A stretch of DNA of 64,000 nucleotides from Psychrosphaera sp. B3R10 (GTDB lineage: Bacteria > Pseudomonadota > Gammaproteobacteria > Enterobacterales > Alteromonadaceae), in contig NZ_JAHKQH010000045.1 of assembly GCF_018861025.1 (NCBI RefSeq), positions 253,413-317,412 of the forward strand, read 5' to 3'. The translations under genes were made by a program, and so were the position numbers. Positions 27,720-36,114 of the stretch are shown one piece after another (positions within the stretch are counted from its first letter, which is position 1; each line of letters opens with the position of its first letter). The notes below the pieces were generated by a model that was given only the letters and a program-made list of their open reading frames with translations, ran no database searches and was not told where the DNA came from.

Positions 27720-27788
27720 ACCAGAGATAAATTAACTTAGGCTTATTTGACCATCAAAACCAGAGATAAACTGTCATCATTTTTATCT
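27720..27788. promoter_or_regulatory. Direct repeats, candidate AraC-type operator
   Basis: ACCAGAGATAAA occurs perfectly at 27720-27731 and 27759-27770, 39 bp start to start, and an inverted AGATAAA half is at 27782-27788. The repeats sit between the divergent dehydrogenase and AraC genes; the proximal copy abuts the dehydrogenase ribosome site. AraC-family proteins often bind such direct repeats; the assignment is inferred. Confidence 0.5.
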
Positions 27789-27933
27789 AAAATATAAAAT
27801 ATATGTCCAGTTTTAGTTTAGTAGTAGACGAGAATGGTTTTAAATATCATTATTGTGATGTTGTGAAATGTTGGGTCGTAAAAAATTACGATGTTCAATT
27901 TCTGTAAACCCACTTAACTTTTGCGAGAACGTA

Positions 27934-28791
27934 ATGAAACGAGCCTACTGTGAACCGTTTTGCATAGAAAAAGGGTATGCGTTCGAGATCCATAACGTGG
28001 CCTATGATATACATCAGCCTTATTCGTGTTTTATGCATTTTCATGAAGTGCACGAATTCATTATATTTGACCAAGTCGACGGAAATTATTTTTATAATCA
28101 AGGACAATCAAAATTAGAAAGTAATGATGTCGTTTTTACTCCCGCAATGGAAACGCACGATTTTGAACTTAACGATGGTGCTAAGTCTTGGCACATTATT
28201 CAACTTTTGCCTGAGTTTTTTCACCAAGATGACATTGCCCACTATGCGTCCTTCTTTAATCAAGGCATGCATCTACGGATTGATGACGTTAATCAACAGG
28301 AACTAAAACAAATAGTTGCTTGGCTGTTGGCGTCTTATCAAGTTGATCCGCAAAGCGCAAAAAGCAAAACCCTATTAAAACTATTGATCATTTGGATTGC
28401 AGAACATGCAACGGCAGTAACGGCCCCCAATATTCTGCCTATTACCGCAACTGTAGGTTATGAAAGATTATTGCCCGTCATCAATCGATTTAGACATGAC
28501 TCCGCTGTGCGCTTTAGTCTTGTCGACGCGGCAAAGATGTGTCATCTGTCACCATCTTATTTTTCTCGATTATTTAAAAAGATTTTCCGTTTTAGCTTTT
28601 CGGAATATGTGCTGCGGCATAAACTTTATTCTGCAGCTCGGATATTAAGTATGGCTGACGTATCAATAACTGAGTTGAGCTACGACTTGGACTTTTCCAG
28701 CCCGTCGCATTTTATTGCACAATTTAAACGGCAGTTTTCGATGACCCCACTTCAATATCAAAAGTCGGTTATCAAACGCAGCAATATGTAA
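27934..28791 (+). CDS. AraC-family transcriptional regulator
   Basis: The 285-residue protein has an N-terminal cupin-like ligand domain with HFHEVHEFIIF and a TPAMETHDFEL strand. Two helix-turn-helix motifs follow at the C-terminus: FSLVDAAKMCHLSPSYFSRLFKKI and ITELSYDLDFSSPSHFIAQFKR, the classic AraC pattern ending in FSMTPLQYQK. ATG 27934 is chosen with GAGAAC upstream; TTG at 27868 would extend it by 22 residues that do not resemble the family. It is divergent from the alcohol dehydrogenase and nearly abuts the NHL gene's 3' end. It probably senses a sugar or its breakdown product. Confidence 0.9.
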   Translation: MKRAYCEPFCIEKGYAFEIHNVAYDIHQPYSCFMHFHEVHEFIIFDQVDGNYFYNQGQSKLESNDVVFTPAMETHDFELNDGAKSWHIIQLLPEFFHQDDIAHYASFFNQGMHLRIDDVNQQELKQIVAWLLASYQVDPQSAKSKTLLKLLIIWIAEHATAVTAPNILPITATVGYERLLPVINRFRHDSAVRFSLVDAAKMCHLSPSYFSRLFKKIFRFSFSEYVLRHKLYSAARILSMADVSITELSYDLDFSSPSHFIAQFKRQFSMTPLQYQKSVIKRSNM

Positions 28792-28801
28792 CGAATTCTG
28801 C

Positions 28802-29881
28802 TTACACAGGTGTGAGTTTCATCGGATAACTGCCATTTGCACGCCATTGGCCCACATAAATATTACCTTCATCATCGACACACAGTCCGTGGCAGTGAGT
28901 AAATACGCTCCAATCCGTTACTAATGGTTGGAGTTTACCGTCAATATAACTCGGCGGCTCTCCGCCTAAGGTTGCAATCACTTGGTTGTCAGTGTCAAAA
29001 ATACAAATAAAACCGGAACCATCGACATTTGAGCCGTCGATATGCGACCAGCAAACGGCGGAATACATCAAAGAACCGACGATAACCGGCGCATGGATCC
29101 AAGCCCCTGGTGTGGCAATCGTTGCGAGGTATTCACCAGCTAAAGTAAATTGTTTTAAACATTGTTCTGCACGGGAACTGACAATAAGCTTTGGATTAGC
29201 TTTGTCGCGATTATCCAGTTCAATACCGTGGGCATTAATGAGATTATGGTCGGGATCTTGATTGTCATGTCCGCCCCATTTTTCTTGGTACTGCCCTTTG
29301 CTGTTGTAACGAAGTACATAGTCAGAACCATATCCGTCGGTGATATAGATGTCGCCATTGGCCGCGATTGCTACGTCTGTTGGCCGAAAGGGCATGTCAG
29401 GCTGATAAGCGCCAACAGTTTGTGGGTGTCCTATTGTGTAAATCAATTTGCCATCGATTGTTAATTTTGCCACAAAGCCACTTTGAGCGATGACTTTATT
29501 GGTTGGCGAGTCCCATTCATCTGTTGAAACACCATCCCAATTACGATTTAAGATCCAACCGCTGTCTACCAAATAAATGTAATCTTGGCCCTGTTCTGAG
29601 AGAATTTTGATGCCATGAGCGCCGGGGTATTCACGCCCCCAGACATCAATTAAATTTCCCTCTTTATCGTAAACAACAATGTTATTATCCGGGTGGTCAG
29701 TGACCATAAAAATTCGGCCAAGGCTGTCTATTGCAAATGCGTGGCAGTTTTCTACAGCGATTTGTTGTTCGTCAAGTTTGCCCCAGTGAGTATCTATGCT
29801 GTATTGATATTTGTCAGTTCCGATAATTTTACCGTGGCAATTGTTGCTCGACTTTGGTATTGCTATTTTTTGCTTCAACAT
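28802..29881 (-). CDS. NHL-repeat beta-propeller protein
   Basis: The 359-residue protein consists of NHL repeats, the six-bladed propeller found in peptidyl-hydroxyglycine lyase. Repeating units are visible as FAIDSLGRIFMVTDHPDNNI, VAIAANGDIYITDGYGSDYV and LCVDDEGNIYVGQWRANGSY. Each has the DxxGxIYVxD pattern, with a conserved histidine in HGI or HGL before several blades. No signal peptide is seen, so it is probably cytoplasmic. It is divergent from the sugar-porter MFS gene across 114 bp and shares a repeated motif there. Similar proteins may bind or cleave small molecules, but no activity can be assigned. Confidence 0.82.
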   Translation of the reverse strand: MLKQKIAIPKSSNNCHGKIIGTDKYQYSIDTHWGKLDEQQIAVENCHAFAIDSLGRIFMVTDHPDNNIVVYDKEGNLIDVWGREYPGAHGIKILSEQGQDYIYLVDSGWILNRNWDGVSTDEWDSPTNKVIAQSGFVAKLTIDGKLIYTIGHPQTVGAYQPDMPFRPTDVAIAANGDIYITDGYGSDYVLRYNSKGQYQEKWGGHDNQDPDHNLINAHGIELDNRDKANPKLIVSSRAEQCLKQFTLAGEYLATIATPGAWIHAPVIVGSLMYSAVCWSHIDGSNVDGSGFICIFDTDNQVIATLGGEPPSYIDGKLQPLVTDWSVFTHCHGLCVDDEGNIYVGQWRANGSYPMKLTPV

Positions 29882-29900
29882 ATGTTTTTTTTGATTAGAG

Positions 29901-29983
29901 AATGATTATTAATATTAGTAACAAATAAATCTAGGGTTGACCATACTTGTTTAAATGTTTATTGTTAACAAAATGATTATTAA
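29901..29983. promoter_or_regulatory. 12-bp direct repeats flanking the NHL/MFS intergenic region
   Basis: AATGATTATTAA is present perfectly at 29901-29912 and 29972-29983. One copy is 20 bp upstream of the NHL start and the other 13 bp upstream of the MFS start, consistent with a regulator that controls both divergent genes. Its AT-rich form recalls Fur-type hexamers, but no regulator is assigned. Confidence 0.45.
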
Positions 29984-29995
29984 AACGGCAGTATT

Positions 29996-31579
29996 ATGGA
30001 TAAATTTGTAAAGGCCGCGTTTATCTACGCGTCAATTGTAACTATTGGTGGTTTTGTCTTTGGGTTAGACGCTGCGGTTATCTCGGGCACGCTTCGCTAT
30101 GTTGCGGCAGAGTTTATGTTAGATGATATGCAATTGGGGAATGTAGTAAGTGCGCCTGCGTTAGGTGTTTTACTGGCATTAGTGATCACAGGTGCAGTAT
30201 GTGAGTCCATTGGCCGTAAAAAAACGCTTATTCTGATTGCCATGTTATATGTTGTATCGGCTATCGCATCTGCGCTCGCACCAAGTTATGAAGCCTTAGT
30301 CGCTGCGCGTTTTCTTGGCGGGTTAGCCTTTACTTCTTTGTCTCTCGCCTCTATGTATATAGGTGAAATTGCCCCTGCAAAACAACGTGGCAAACTGGTA
30401 TCGATGAATCAAATTATGATTGTAGTTGGTTTGACGTTTGCTTATTTTTCTAATTATTGGTTGCTTGGCGCAACTGAAGCAGGCGCAAATTGGATCGTAG
30501 AATTTGGCGTTGCTGATAACCTCTGGCGTTGGATGTTAGGTATGGAAATCGTACCGGCCTTAGTTTGGTGTTTATTACTGTTTATTATTCCTGAAAGTCC
30601 TCGTTGGTTAGTGTCGAAAGGTAAGTTAGAAGAAGCCAAACAAGCCCTAAGTAAATTAATGCCGGCGGAACAAATTGAAGACGAAATCCAATCGATCGAA
30701 GCAAGCTTCAACAATAGCGAAGTACAAGAAGGCGGAATTAAGCAAAAATTTAAGGCGTTATTAGACCCTCGTGTGCGACTCGCTATGATTGTCGGATTAG
30801 TGTTTGCCATTGTTCAACCATCCACAGGTGTAAATCCAATATTGTTTTATGCGCCAATGGTATTTGAACAGACTGGCATTGGCACAAATGCAGCGTTTGC
30901 ACAAACAATTATCATTGGTTTGGTTTCATTTGTATTTACTGCACTGGCCATAGTATTAGTTGATAAAGTCGGGCGTCGACCGCTGGTAAATGGTGGGCTT
31001 ATTGCTTCTATATTATGTCTATTACTATGTGTAATCGCTTTTAATCAAGCTTCTTACACGCTTGACCAACAGGATGTCTCTAAGCTTGCTGCAGCGCACT
31101 CAGAGCTTAATGAAGGTGCTATGCAGTCGCTAGTAGGACAAACATTTAGTGATGACAAGAGTTTTAAAGCTGGTGTTGCTGAAGTGATTGGACTAGATAA
31201 TGTTCGGGCACTGGAGAGTCAGTTTATTCAAGCGGCAGTGACGATAAATAGCATGTTGGTTTTAGTTGGTATCGTAGGCTTTATCGCCGCGTTTCATATC
31301 TCTATTGGACCAATTATGTGGGTGGTCTTTTCGGAGATTGTGCCGACCTCAGTTCGTGGCGTTGCTATCCCAATGTTTGCTTTAGTTTGCAGCACGATAA
31401 GTTATTTTATGCAGAAATTTTTCCCTTGGTTACTTAATGCCTTTGGTGCTGCGGATGTGTTTTTATCGTATATGTTGTCAGGCATCGTTGGTCTTGTTTT
31501 ACTGTATCGCTATTTACCTGAGACAAAAAATAAATCGATTGAGGAAGTTGAAAAACTGGTGGCGGAATACAAGTCGTAG
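29996..31579 (+). CDS. Sugar-porter family MFS transporter
   Basis: The 527-residue protein has twelve membrane helices and the sugar-porter signatures: GFVFGLDAAVISG in helix one, ESIGRKKTLI between helices two and three, PESPRWLVSKGKLEEA after helix six, QPSTGVNPILFYAP in helix seven, DKVGRRPL, and PETKNKSIEEVE at the end. These identify a GLUT/XylE-like proton-sugar symporter or uniporter. It carries an additional soluble loop of about 65 residues between helices nine and ten (about residues 355-420), making it longer than XylE. It is divergent from the NHL gene and followed by a strong terminator. The sugar is unknown. Confidence 0.92.
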   Translation: MDKFVKAAFIYASIVTIGGFVFGLDAAVISGTLRYVAAEFMLDDMQLGNVVSAPALGVLLALVITGAVCESIGRKKTLILIAMLYVVSAIASALAPSYEALVAARFLGGLAFTSLSLASMYIGEIAPAKQRGKLVSMNQIMIVVGLTFAYFSNYWLLGATEAGANWIVEFGVADNLWRWMLGMEIVPALVWCLLLFIIPESPRWLVSKGKLEEAKQALSKLMPAEQIEDEIQSIEASFNNSEVQEGGIKQKFKALLDPRVRLAMIVGLVFAIVQPSTGVNPILFYAPMVFEQTGIGTNAAFAQTIIIGLVSFVFTALAIVLVDKVGRRPLVNGGLIASILCLLLCVIAFNQASYTLDQQDVSKLAAAHSELNEGAMQSLVGQTFSDDKSFKAGVAEVIGLDNVRALESQFIQAAVTINSMLVLVGIVGFIAAFHISIGPIMWVVFSEIVPTSVRGVAIPMFALVCSTISYFMQKFFPWLLNAFGAADVFLSYMLSGIVGLVLLYRYLPETKNKSIEEVEKLVAEYKS

Positions 31580-31984
31580 CCTCTGGTCCAATATTAAATT
31601 TGTTATTGGGCGGTTAAGTATACTTAACCGCCTTTTTTTGTTCTTAAATAAAGTGTGATGTTGTCGATAAAGGCCGAGACTTGCCTATAATACAAAAGCG
31701 GCAACTCTGTTATAAAAAACTGTTTTCAACCATCTAAATCAGCCACCCTATTAAAATTCCCCTTTTGAAAGCTAAGGTGATATCAAGCTCAGCCTTAGAT
31801 TTACGAGCTAGCACAATGTAAGCGGTTACTTGATTGCGTCGCAGAAGTGTCCCGTTATAGTGACGAGTGGCCGCCTTTTACCCATTTTGTAACATTCCCT
31901 GAAATTGACAGTCAACCATAGTTGATTTATACCTAACTCTGACGAGCCCAAATCAGGATCGTAAATATTTCCTTGGGGAGAATA
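31580..31984. other. Intergenic region: terminator plus unassigned leader
   Basis: After the MFS terminator, about 345 bp of sequence precede the next gene. A TATAAT box at 31686-31691 with TTGTCG at 31661-31666 gives a 19-bp spacer, a weak promoter candidate far from the start. A CTAAGG/CCTTAG hairpin is near 31770-31799. No gene or known riboswitch was recognised. Confidence 0.4.
31609..31639 (+). terminator. Strong rho-independent terminator after sugar porter
   Basis: A perfect 24-bp palindrome (GGCGGTTAAGTA at 31609-31620 and its complement to 31632) is followed by seven thymines. It terminates the MFS transcript. Confidence 0.9.
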
Positions 31985-32842
31985 GTGAAGTTACCAATAA
32001 TTGCATTTTTACTGTCGATTTTTTGTTTTAGTATTAACTTGAAAGCGGAGCGTTATACTTTAGGCATCGCTGTTAGCCCTCATATCCTCGAAGTTTTTAA
32101 TCAATGGACGTTAAAACAAGATTGTTGGAATGTTGACGAGTTTAAATCTAAACATTCATCACGTGGTGCCATCGAACTCGTTATTATCTGTAAAGCTCTG
32201 CATTTAGGCGGGCTAGACGTCAGATTGGATTTTTATCCTTCTCCCAATTATACCCGTAGCTTAGTGCTGGCAAACCAACGTAAAGTTCATATTCCAGGGG
32301 AAACGATTTGGAAAAATGAAATAGACGAATCTATTTTTTATGTTTCTAAACCTGTAATTGACGTTGGTGAAATGAAAAAGGGCATCTTTACACTGGGCAA
32401 CCATCCAATGTTAGATGTTGTTAAAACTAAACAAGATTTACAAAAATACGTTGGCATTTCACCAAATAAGTGGACCCATGACTGGCAAGTTATATCAAAG
32501 TTAACGCCGCAATTGTTAAATGCGCCGTCTTCTACAGCTGTGCATAAAATGATTGCTAAAGGGCGCGCAGACTTTACGCTAGGTGAATTTAATAGCGATA
32601 TGAAAATTGGATTGGAGAATGTTGTTCTAGTGCCAATTCCAAATATGTATGTTTCGTTAGCACAATCTCGTCACTTTATTATTCGTAAGGACGTTCGCAA
32701 TAGTAAGTTGATATTTTTGGCGCTGGAAAAAGGTTTATCGATCCTAAAAGAGAACAAGTTTATTAGTAAAGCTTATACGGCTTCTGGTTTCACGCCCGCT
32801 GAAATCGCCAATTGGCAGGATATAAGTGCCGATTTGGAGTAA
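31985..32842 (+). CDS. Orphan periplasmic binding-protein-like protein
   Basis: The 285-residue protein has a signal peptide ending near NLKA (MKLPIIAFLLSIFCFSINLKA). The mature part resembles a type 2 periplasmic-binding fold. An early YTLGIAVSPHILEVFNQW strand-helix is followed by a cysteine pair (DCWNV and IICKAL) and a GRADFTLGEFNSDM segment that would form the hinge and second lobe. No permease or ATPase is adjacent, so it may be an orphan sensor protein, like the gene at 1-390. GTG at 31985 is chosen because GGGGAG lies four bases upstream; a TTG at 31973 overlaps that site. Ligand unknown. Confidence 0.68.
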   Translation: MKLPIIAFLLSIFCFSINLKAERYTLGIAVSPHILEVFNQWTLKQDCWNVDEFKSKHSSRGAIELVIICKALHLGGLDVRLDFYPSPNYTRSLVLANQRKVHIPGETIWKNEIDESIFYVSKPVIDVGEMKKGIFTLGNHPMLDVVKTKQDLQKYVGISPNKWTHDWQVISKLTPQLLNAPSSTAVHKMIAKGRADFTLGEFNSDMKIGLENVVLVPIPNMYVSLAQSRHFIIRKDVRNSKLIFLALEKGLSILKENKFISKAYTASGFTPAEIANWQDISADLE

Positions 32843-32936
32843 CTATTTTGCTTCGTTAACCATCAAGCTCTTGTCTTGCTATTCTTAAAAGAAGGATGAC
32901 CTTTTCGTTTAAGATCATCTAACTTTCTGTTTTTGA

Positions 32937-34184
32937 CTATAGAAATTGTACAGCCGTACTATGATCCCCTAAAGTCGTTTTATCGACGACAAGTCCATTT
33001 TTAATGGTTTTAGTTGCGACGACATAGTCTTTTGCATTGTTCACTGCATCCACAGCGAGGAGTTGTGAACCGTTAAAATACCAAAGTGAAAATTTATCTG
33101 TATGTTCTTTACGAACGACAACATCCGTAAATCCCTCCGATAAACCTACCATCTGTAATTTAATATCAAATTGATCTGACCAAAACCAAGGTATTGTATT
33201 GTATGGCACAGGTTGACCACAAATAGCCTGCGCGACACATTTGGCTTGATCAACTGCATTTTGAACGGATTCAAGTCTAATGAAGCGGCCGTAATGAGGG
33301 TTGAAGTGATTGCTACAATCACCAATCGCATAAATGTTTTTGGTCGCGGTAGCGCCAAACTCGTTTACTTTCAGACCATTGTCTATTTCGATATTCGCCA
33401 TTTTTGCTAGTTCTGTATTGACCCTGACACCCACTCCGACAATGATAATATCAGCTTCGTAAACGGTATCATCATCACAATGGAGTTGATTGATATTGCC
33501 TTTAAGAGACAAACCCTCTACATTTTTATTACATAGGATATTAACGTCATTTTGCTCGTGCAAATTGGTAAAATAAGACGACATGGTTGGTGTTGTTACA
33601 CGAGCTAGTATCCGCTCCTCTCGTTCGAGAACCGTAACATCTGCACCGAGTTTTTTTAGTGAAGCCGCGGTTTCTAAACCAATGTACCCACCACCAATAA
33701 TAACGACTTTGGGAGCCGCTTTTTGACGCATGGCTTGTTTGATATTATTCACATCTAAAGCGGTGCGCAGTGGAAATAGGTTTACCGCCTGTTGTGAACC
33801 AGGGATTGGCGGAATAATAGGACTAGCGCCGGTCGCCAATACCAATTGGCTATAATACATGACCTCTGTTGTTCCATTAGAAGCCGAGTCAAAGGTAATG
33901 GTTTGTTTGCCTGCATCTAAGTGAGTTACACGACAACCTAAGTGCAATGATATCGTCGATTTTTCATAGCTCTCTGGTGACTTAAGGGCATTTCTTTCAA
34001 TGGGGTCATCCGAGATCAAGTAGGCTTTTGATAGCGGTGGGCGATGGTAAGGTAACGTCGGGTCAGCATCTATTAACGCAATCGCACCAACATAACCTGC
34101 TTTACGTAATGAAAACGCCAAATTAACTCCAGCGTGACTTGCGCCAACGATAACGCAGGTCGATTGTTCAGGTTGATTTGTCAT
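32937..34184 (-). CDS. NAD(P)H-dependent ferredoxin reductase
   Basis: The 415-residue flavoprotein belongs to the putidaredoxin/rubredoxin-reductase family, which passes electrons from NAD(P)H through FAD to a [2Fe-2S] ferredoxin. The FAD motif is VGASHAGVNLAFSLRKAGY at the N-terminus and the pyridine-nucleotide motif is IIGGGYIGLETAASLKKLGA, with E at the end of the second strand (VLERE) suggesting NADH. YAIGDCSN is the second FAD contact. It follows a ferredoxin (85-bp gap) and a P450 on the same strand, making a complete three-component class I system. Confidence 0.93.
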   Translation of the reverse strand: MTNQPEQSTCVIVGASHAGVNLAFSLRKAGYVGAIALIDADPTLPYHRPPLSKAYLISDDPIERNALKSPESYEKSTISLHLGCRVTHLDAGKQTITFDSASNGTTEVMYYSQLVLATGASPIIPPIPGSQQAVNLFPLRTALDVNNIKQAMRQKAAPKVVIIGGGYIGLETAASLKKLGADVTVLEREERILARVTTPTMSSYFTNLHEQNDVNILCNKNVEGLSLKGNINQLHCDDDTVYEADIIIVGVGVRVNTELAKMANIEIDNGLKVNEFGATATKNIYAIGDCSNHFNPHYGRFIRLESVQNAVDQAKCVAQAICGQPVPYNTIPWFWSDQFDIKLQMVGLSEGFTDVVVRKEHTDKFSLWYFNGSQLLAVDAVNNAKDYVVATKTIKNGLVVDKTTLGDHSTAVQFL

Positions 34185-34269
34185 AAGTGTGACCTTTTAA
34201 AAACAATTTTTGATAAATGTCTATTTTAAGAATGGACTTAAAATAATGACTAACGTTTATATAATTTGA

Positions 34270-34578
34270 TTAACCAACGACTTTTAACGTGATCCCGTCA
34301 ATGTCGTCAGATATGTCAATTTGGCAACATAAGCGGCTATATTCATTCACGTTGTCATCTAGTTCGAGCATGTCAGATTCTATTTCGCTTGCTGTTCCGG
34401 TCTTAGCCATGTCTTGTGCTGCAACATGAACGTGACAAGTTGCACATGAACAAACGCCGCCGCAATCGCCATCGATGCCTGGAATATTGTTGTCGACTGC
34501 CAGTTCCATAATGCTGCCACTTGTTGCTTCAACTGTAATTGATTGTTCGTCTTGTGTTACAAATGTAATTTTAGCCAT
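34270..34578 (-). CDS. [2Fe-2S] ferredoxin (adrenodoxin/putidaredoxin type)
   Basis: The 102-residue protein carries the cluster motif CGGVCSCATC (C-x5-C-x2-C) near residue 40 and the fourth cysteine in SRLCCQIDIS near 86. It matches the ferredoxins that feed bacterial P450s. The start codon follows a purine-rich GAGGAAACCACC site. It lies 24 bp after the P450 gene and upstream of the reductase, so it should carry electrons between them. Confidence 0.94.
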   Translation of the reverse strand: MAKITFVTQDEQSITVEATSGSIMELAVDNNIPGIDGDCGGVCSCATCHVHVAAQDMAKTGTASEIESDMLELDDNVNEYSRLCCQIDISDDIDGITLKVVG

Positions 34579-34602
34579 GGTGGTTTCCTCTATTTATCTA
34601 AA

Positions 34603-35760
34603 TTAGCGCTGTTTAAATTGTACGGTTAAATGATCAAAACCCACTTTTCGTTTAAATTCACCCAATGTTTCAATGTTGTCTTTGCTATCGACGATTGCTA
34701 TTGAATCGAGCTTATTGATCATCACACTGAGTAAGGTCTGTAATATTTGACGCGCATGTGTCGCGCCTAAACAATTGTGAGTACCAAAACCAAATGCTAC
34801 GTGAGGATTCAGCTTTCGGTCCAATACCACGTCATTTGGATTTTCAAATACGCGCTCGTCACGATTAGCAGATGCCCAACACAACGAAATACGGGTATCC
34901 GCCTTAACGGCATGTTCGCAAATTGAGGCGTCTTCAGTCGCAACTCGTCCCATTTGAGTTAATGGCGAAAAGTACCGTATTAACTCTTCTACGGATTTGT
35001 TGATAATACTTGGTTCATCTCGCAAACGATGCAAGTCTTCAGGGTGCTCAGCAAAGTAGCCTATGGTATTGGTCACCATATTTATCACTGTGTCTCGGCC
35101 ACCTGCGAAGGTCAAGATCATAACGCCTTTGATTTGTTCCTTTGTCATAGGTTTACCCATAACTTTTGACTGCAATAACAAAGAGTATAAGTCGTTTCCT
35201 GGAGACTGCTCAGCCCGCTCGATTTGTGCTTCTATATAATCGTAAAGTATTGCAGCTTTGTCGCCATCTAGGGCTGTGGTATCACTTCTAAAAACGTGTG
35301 TACCCCAGTTGATCCAAGTTTCAGAGTCTGACATTGGTGTGTTAAGTAACAAGGTTAACGCTCGAGATTGAAGAACAAGCGCGAGTTGCGACACCACTTC
35401 GGTTTCAGGCTGTTGTAATACATCGTTAAAAACACCTTCGATAATCGCAGTTAATTGCTCTTGGTAGTCTGCTTCCAATGGTCGTTTAAACCAAGGTTCG
35501 ATTAAATCCCGGTAAGTTTTATGCTCAGGTGGATCAACTTCAAAAGGGATCTGTCGTGTCTCACGAATGTTCACTTCAGAGGGGATGACGATTCGACCAG
35601 GTTTAGCGCCAGACTGGTACGTTTTCCAGTTATGAGCGCATTTACGAACGTCTTTTAATCCCAATACCATAGTTACAGGATCGTTTTGGTCATCCATAAA
35701 TCCCAATCCAGTTTCAACTCTTGCGGTGGCAAACGGGTCAGATTGTTCACTTTTTTTCAT
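34603..35760 (-). CDS. Cytochrome P450 monooxygenase
   Basis: The 385-residue soluble protein has the P450 hallmarks: the I-helix FAGGRDTV near residue 218, the K-helix ExxR in EELIRY, and the heme motif FGFGTHNCLG with the axial thiolate at Cys330. Together with the ferredoxin and reductase it forms a class I system. Substrate cannot be read from sequence. Marine bacteria use such systems (CYP236) to remove the methyl group of 6-O-methyl-D-galactose, while other class I P450s act on terpenes or fatty acids. The sugar porter and C1-type enzymes nearby make the first plausible. A palindrome 42 bp upstream is a candidate operator. Confidence 0.93.
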   Translation of the reverse strand: MKKSEQSDPFATARVETGLGFMDDQNDPVTMVLGLKDVRKCAHNWKTYQSGAKPGRIVIPSEVNIRETRQIPFEVDPPEHKTYRDLIEPWFKRPLEADYQEQLTAIIEGVFNDVLQQPETEVVSQLALVLQSRALTLLLNTPMSDSETWINWGTHVFRSDTTALDGDKAAILYDYIEAQIERAEQSPGNDLYSLLLQSKVMGKPMTKEQIKGVMILTFAGGRDTVINMVTNTIGYFAEHPEDLHRLRDEPSIINKSVEELIRYFSPLTQMGRVATEDASICEHAVKADTRISLCWASANRDERVFENPNDVVLDRKLNPHVAFGFGTHNCLGATHARQILQTLLSVMINKLDSIAIVDSKDNIETLGEFKRKVGFDHLTVQFKQR

Positions 35761-35801
35761 CGAGATACCTTTTGATTATGACGCCTAGTTTGAGCCTAAC
35801 T

Positions 35802-35819
35802 CGAGATAATATTGTCTCG
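35802..35819. promoter_or_regulatory. 18-bp near-perfect palindrome, candidate P450 operator
   Basis: CGAGATAATATTGTCTCG is palindromic apart from one mismatched pair (positions 6 and 13). It lies 42-59 bp upstream of the P450 ATG, where a repressor or activator would act. The half-site CGAGATA recurs at 35761. The binding protein is unknown. Confidence 0.55.
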
Positions 35820-36067
35820 GTTAATTCGACCATGTAGCGGTATGTTTATGCTGTAATCTTAATCAAGAAATTGACATTAAAATACAAAGGCTAGAGAATA
35901 AAATGTTAAATATATGACCTATTTTTTAGTTGATGTGACAATATTTTATTTAAAAAGACAAAATAATGTTTTTTAGGAATTAGTATTGAGCAGACTAGCT
36001 TTGTTTAAAACAAAGCACCAAATGGGAATGTTATTAAGGGGTTCTCTAAGAAAGTAGGGGTCTACTA

Positions 36068-36098
36068 AATGACGCCTATGAAACTCCCTGGCGTCATT
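36068..36098. terminator. Possible terminator hairpin after FdhF/YdeP gene
   Basis: AATGACGCC (36068-36076) pairs with GGCGTCATT (36090-36098) across 13 bases, 17 bp beyond the molybdo-enzyme stop. Only a weak T-run follows on the transcribed strand, so termination is uncertain. Confidence 0.4.
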
Positions 36099-36114
36099 GT
36101 TAACCTACATTGTA

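Larger units (their letters stand above)
35761..36114. other. P450 promoter region and 3' end of molybdo-enzyme gene
   Basis: The 354-bp AT-rich gap separates two minus-strand genes. It contains the operator-like palindrome at 35802-35819, a CGAGATA half-site at 35761-35767 next to the P450 start, and a hairpin at 36068-36098. No gene is seen. Confidence 0.55.
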
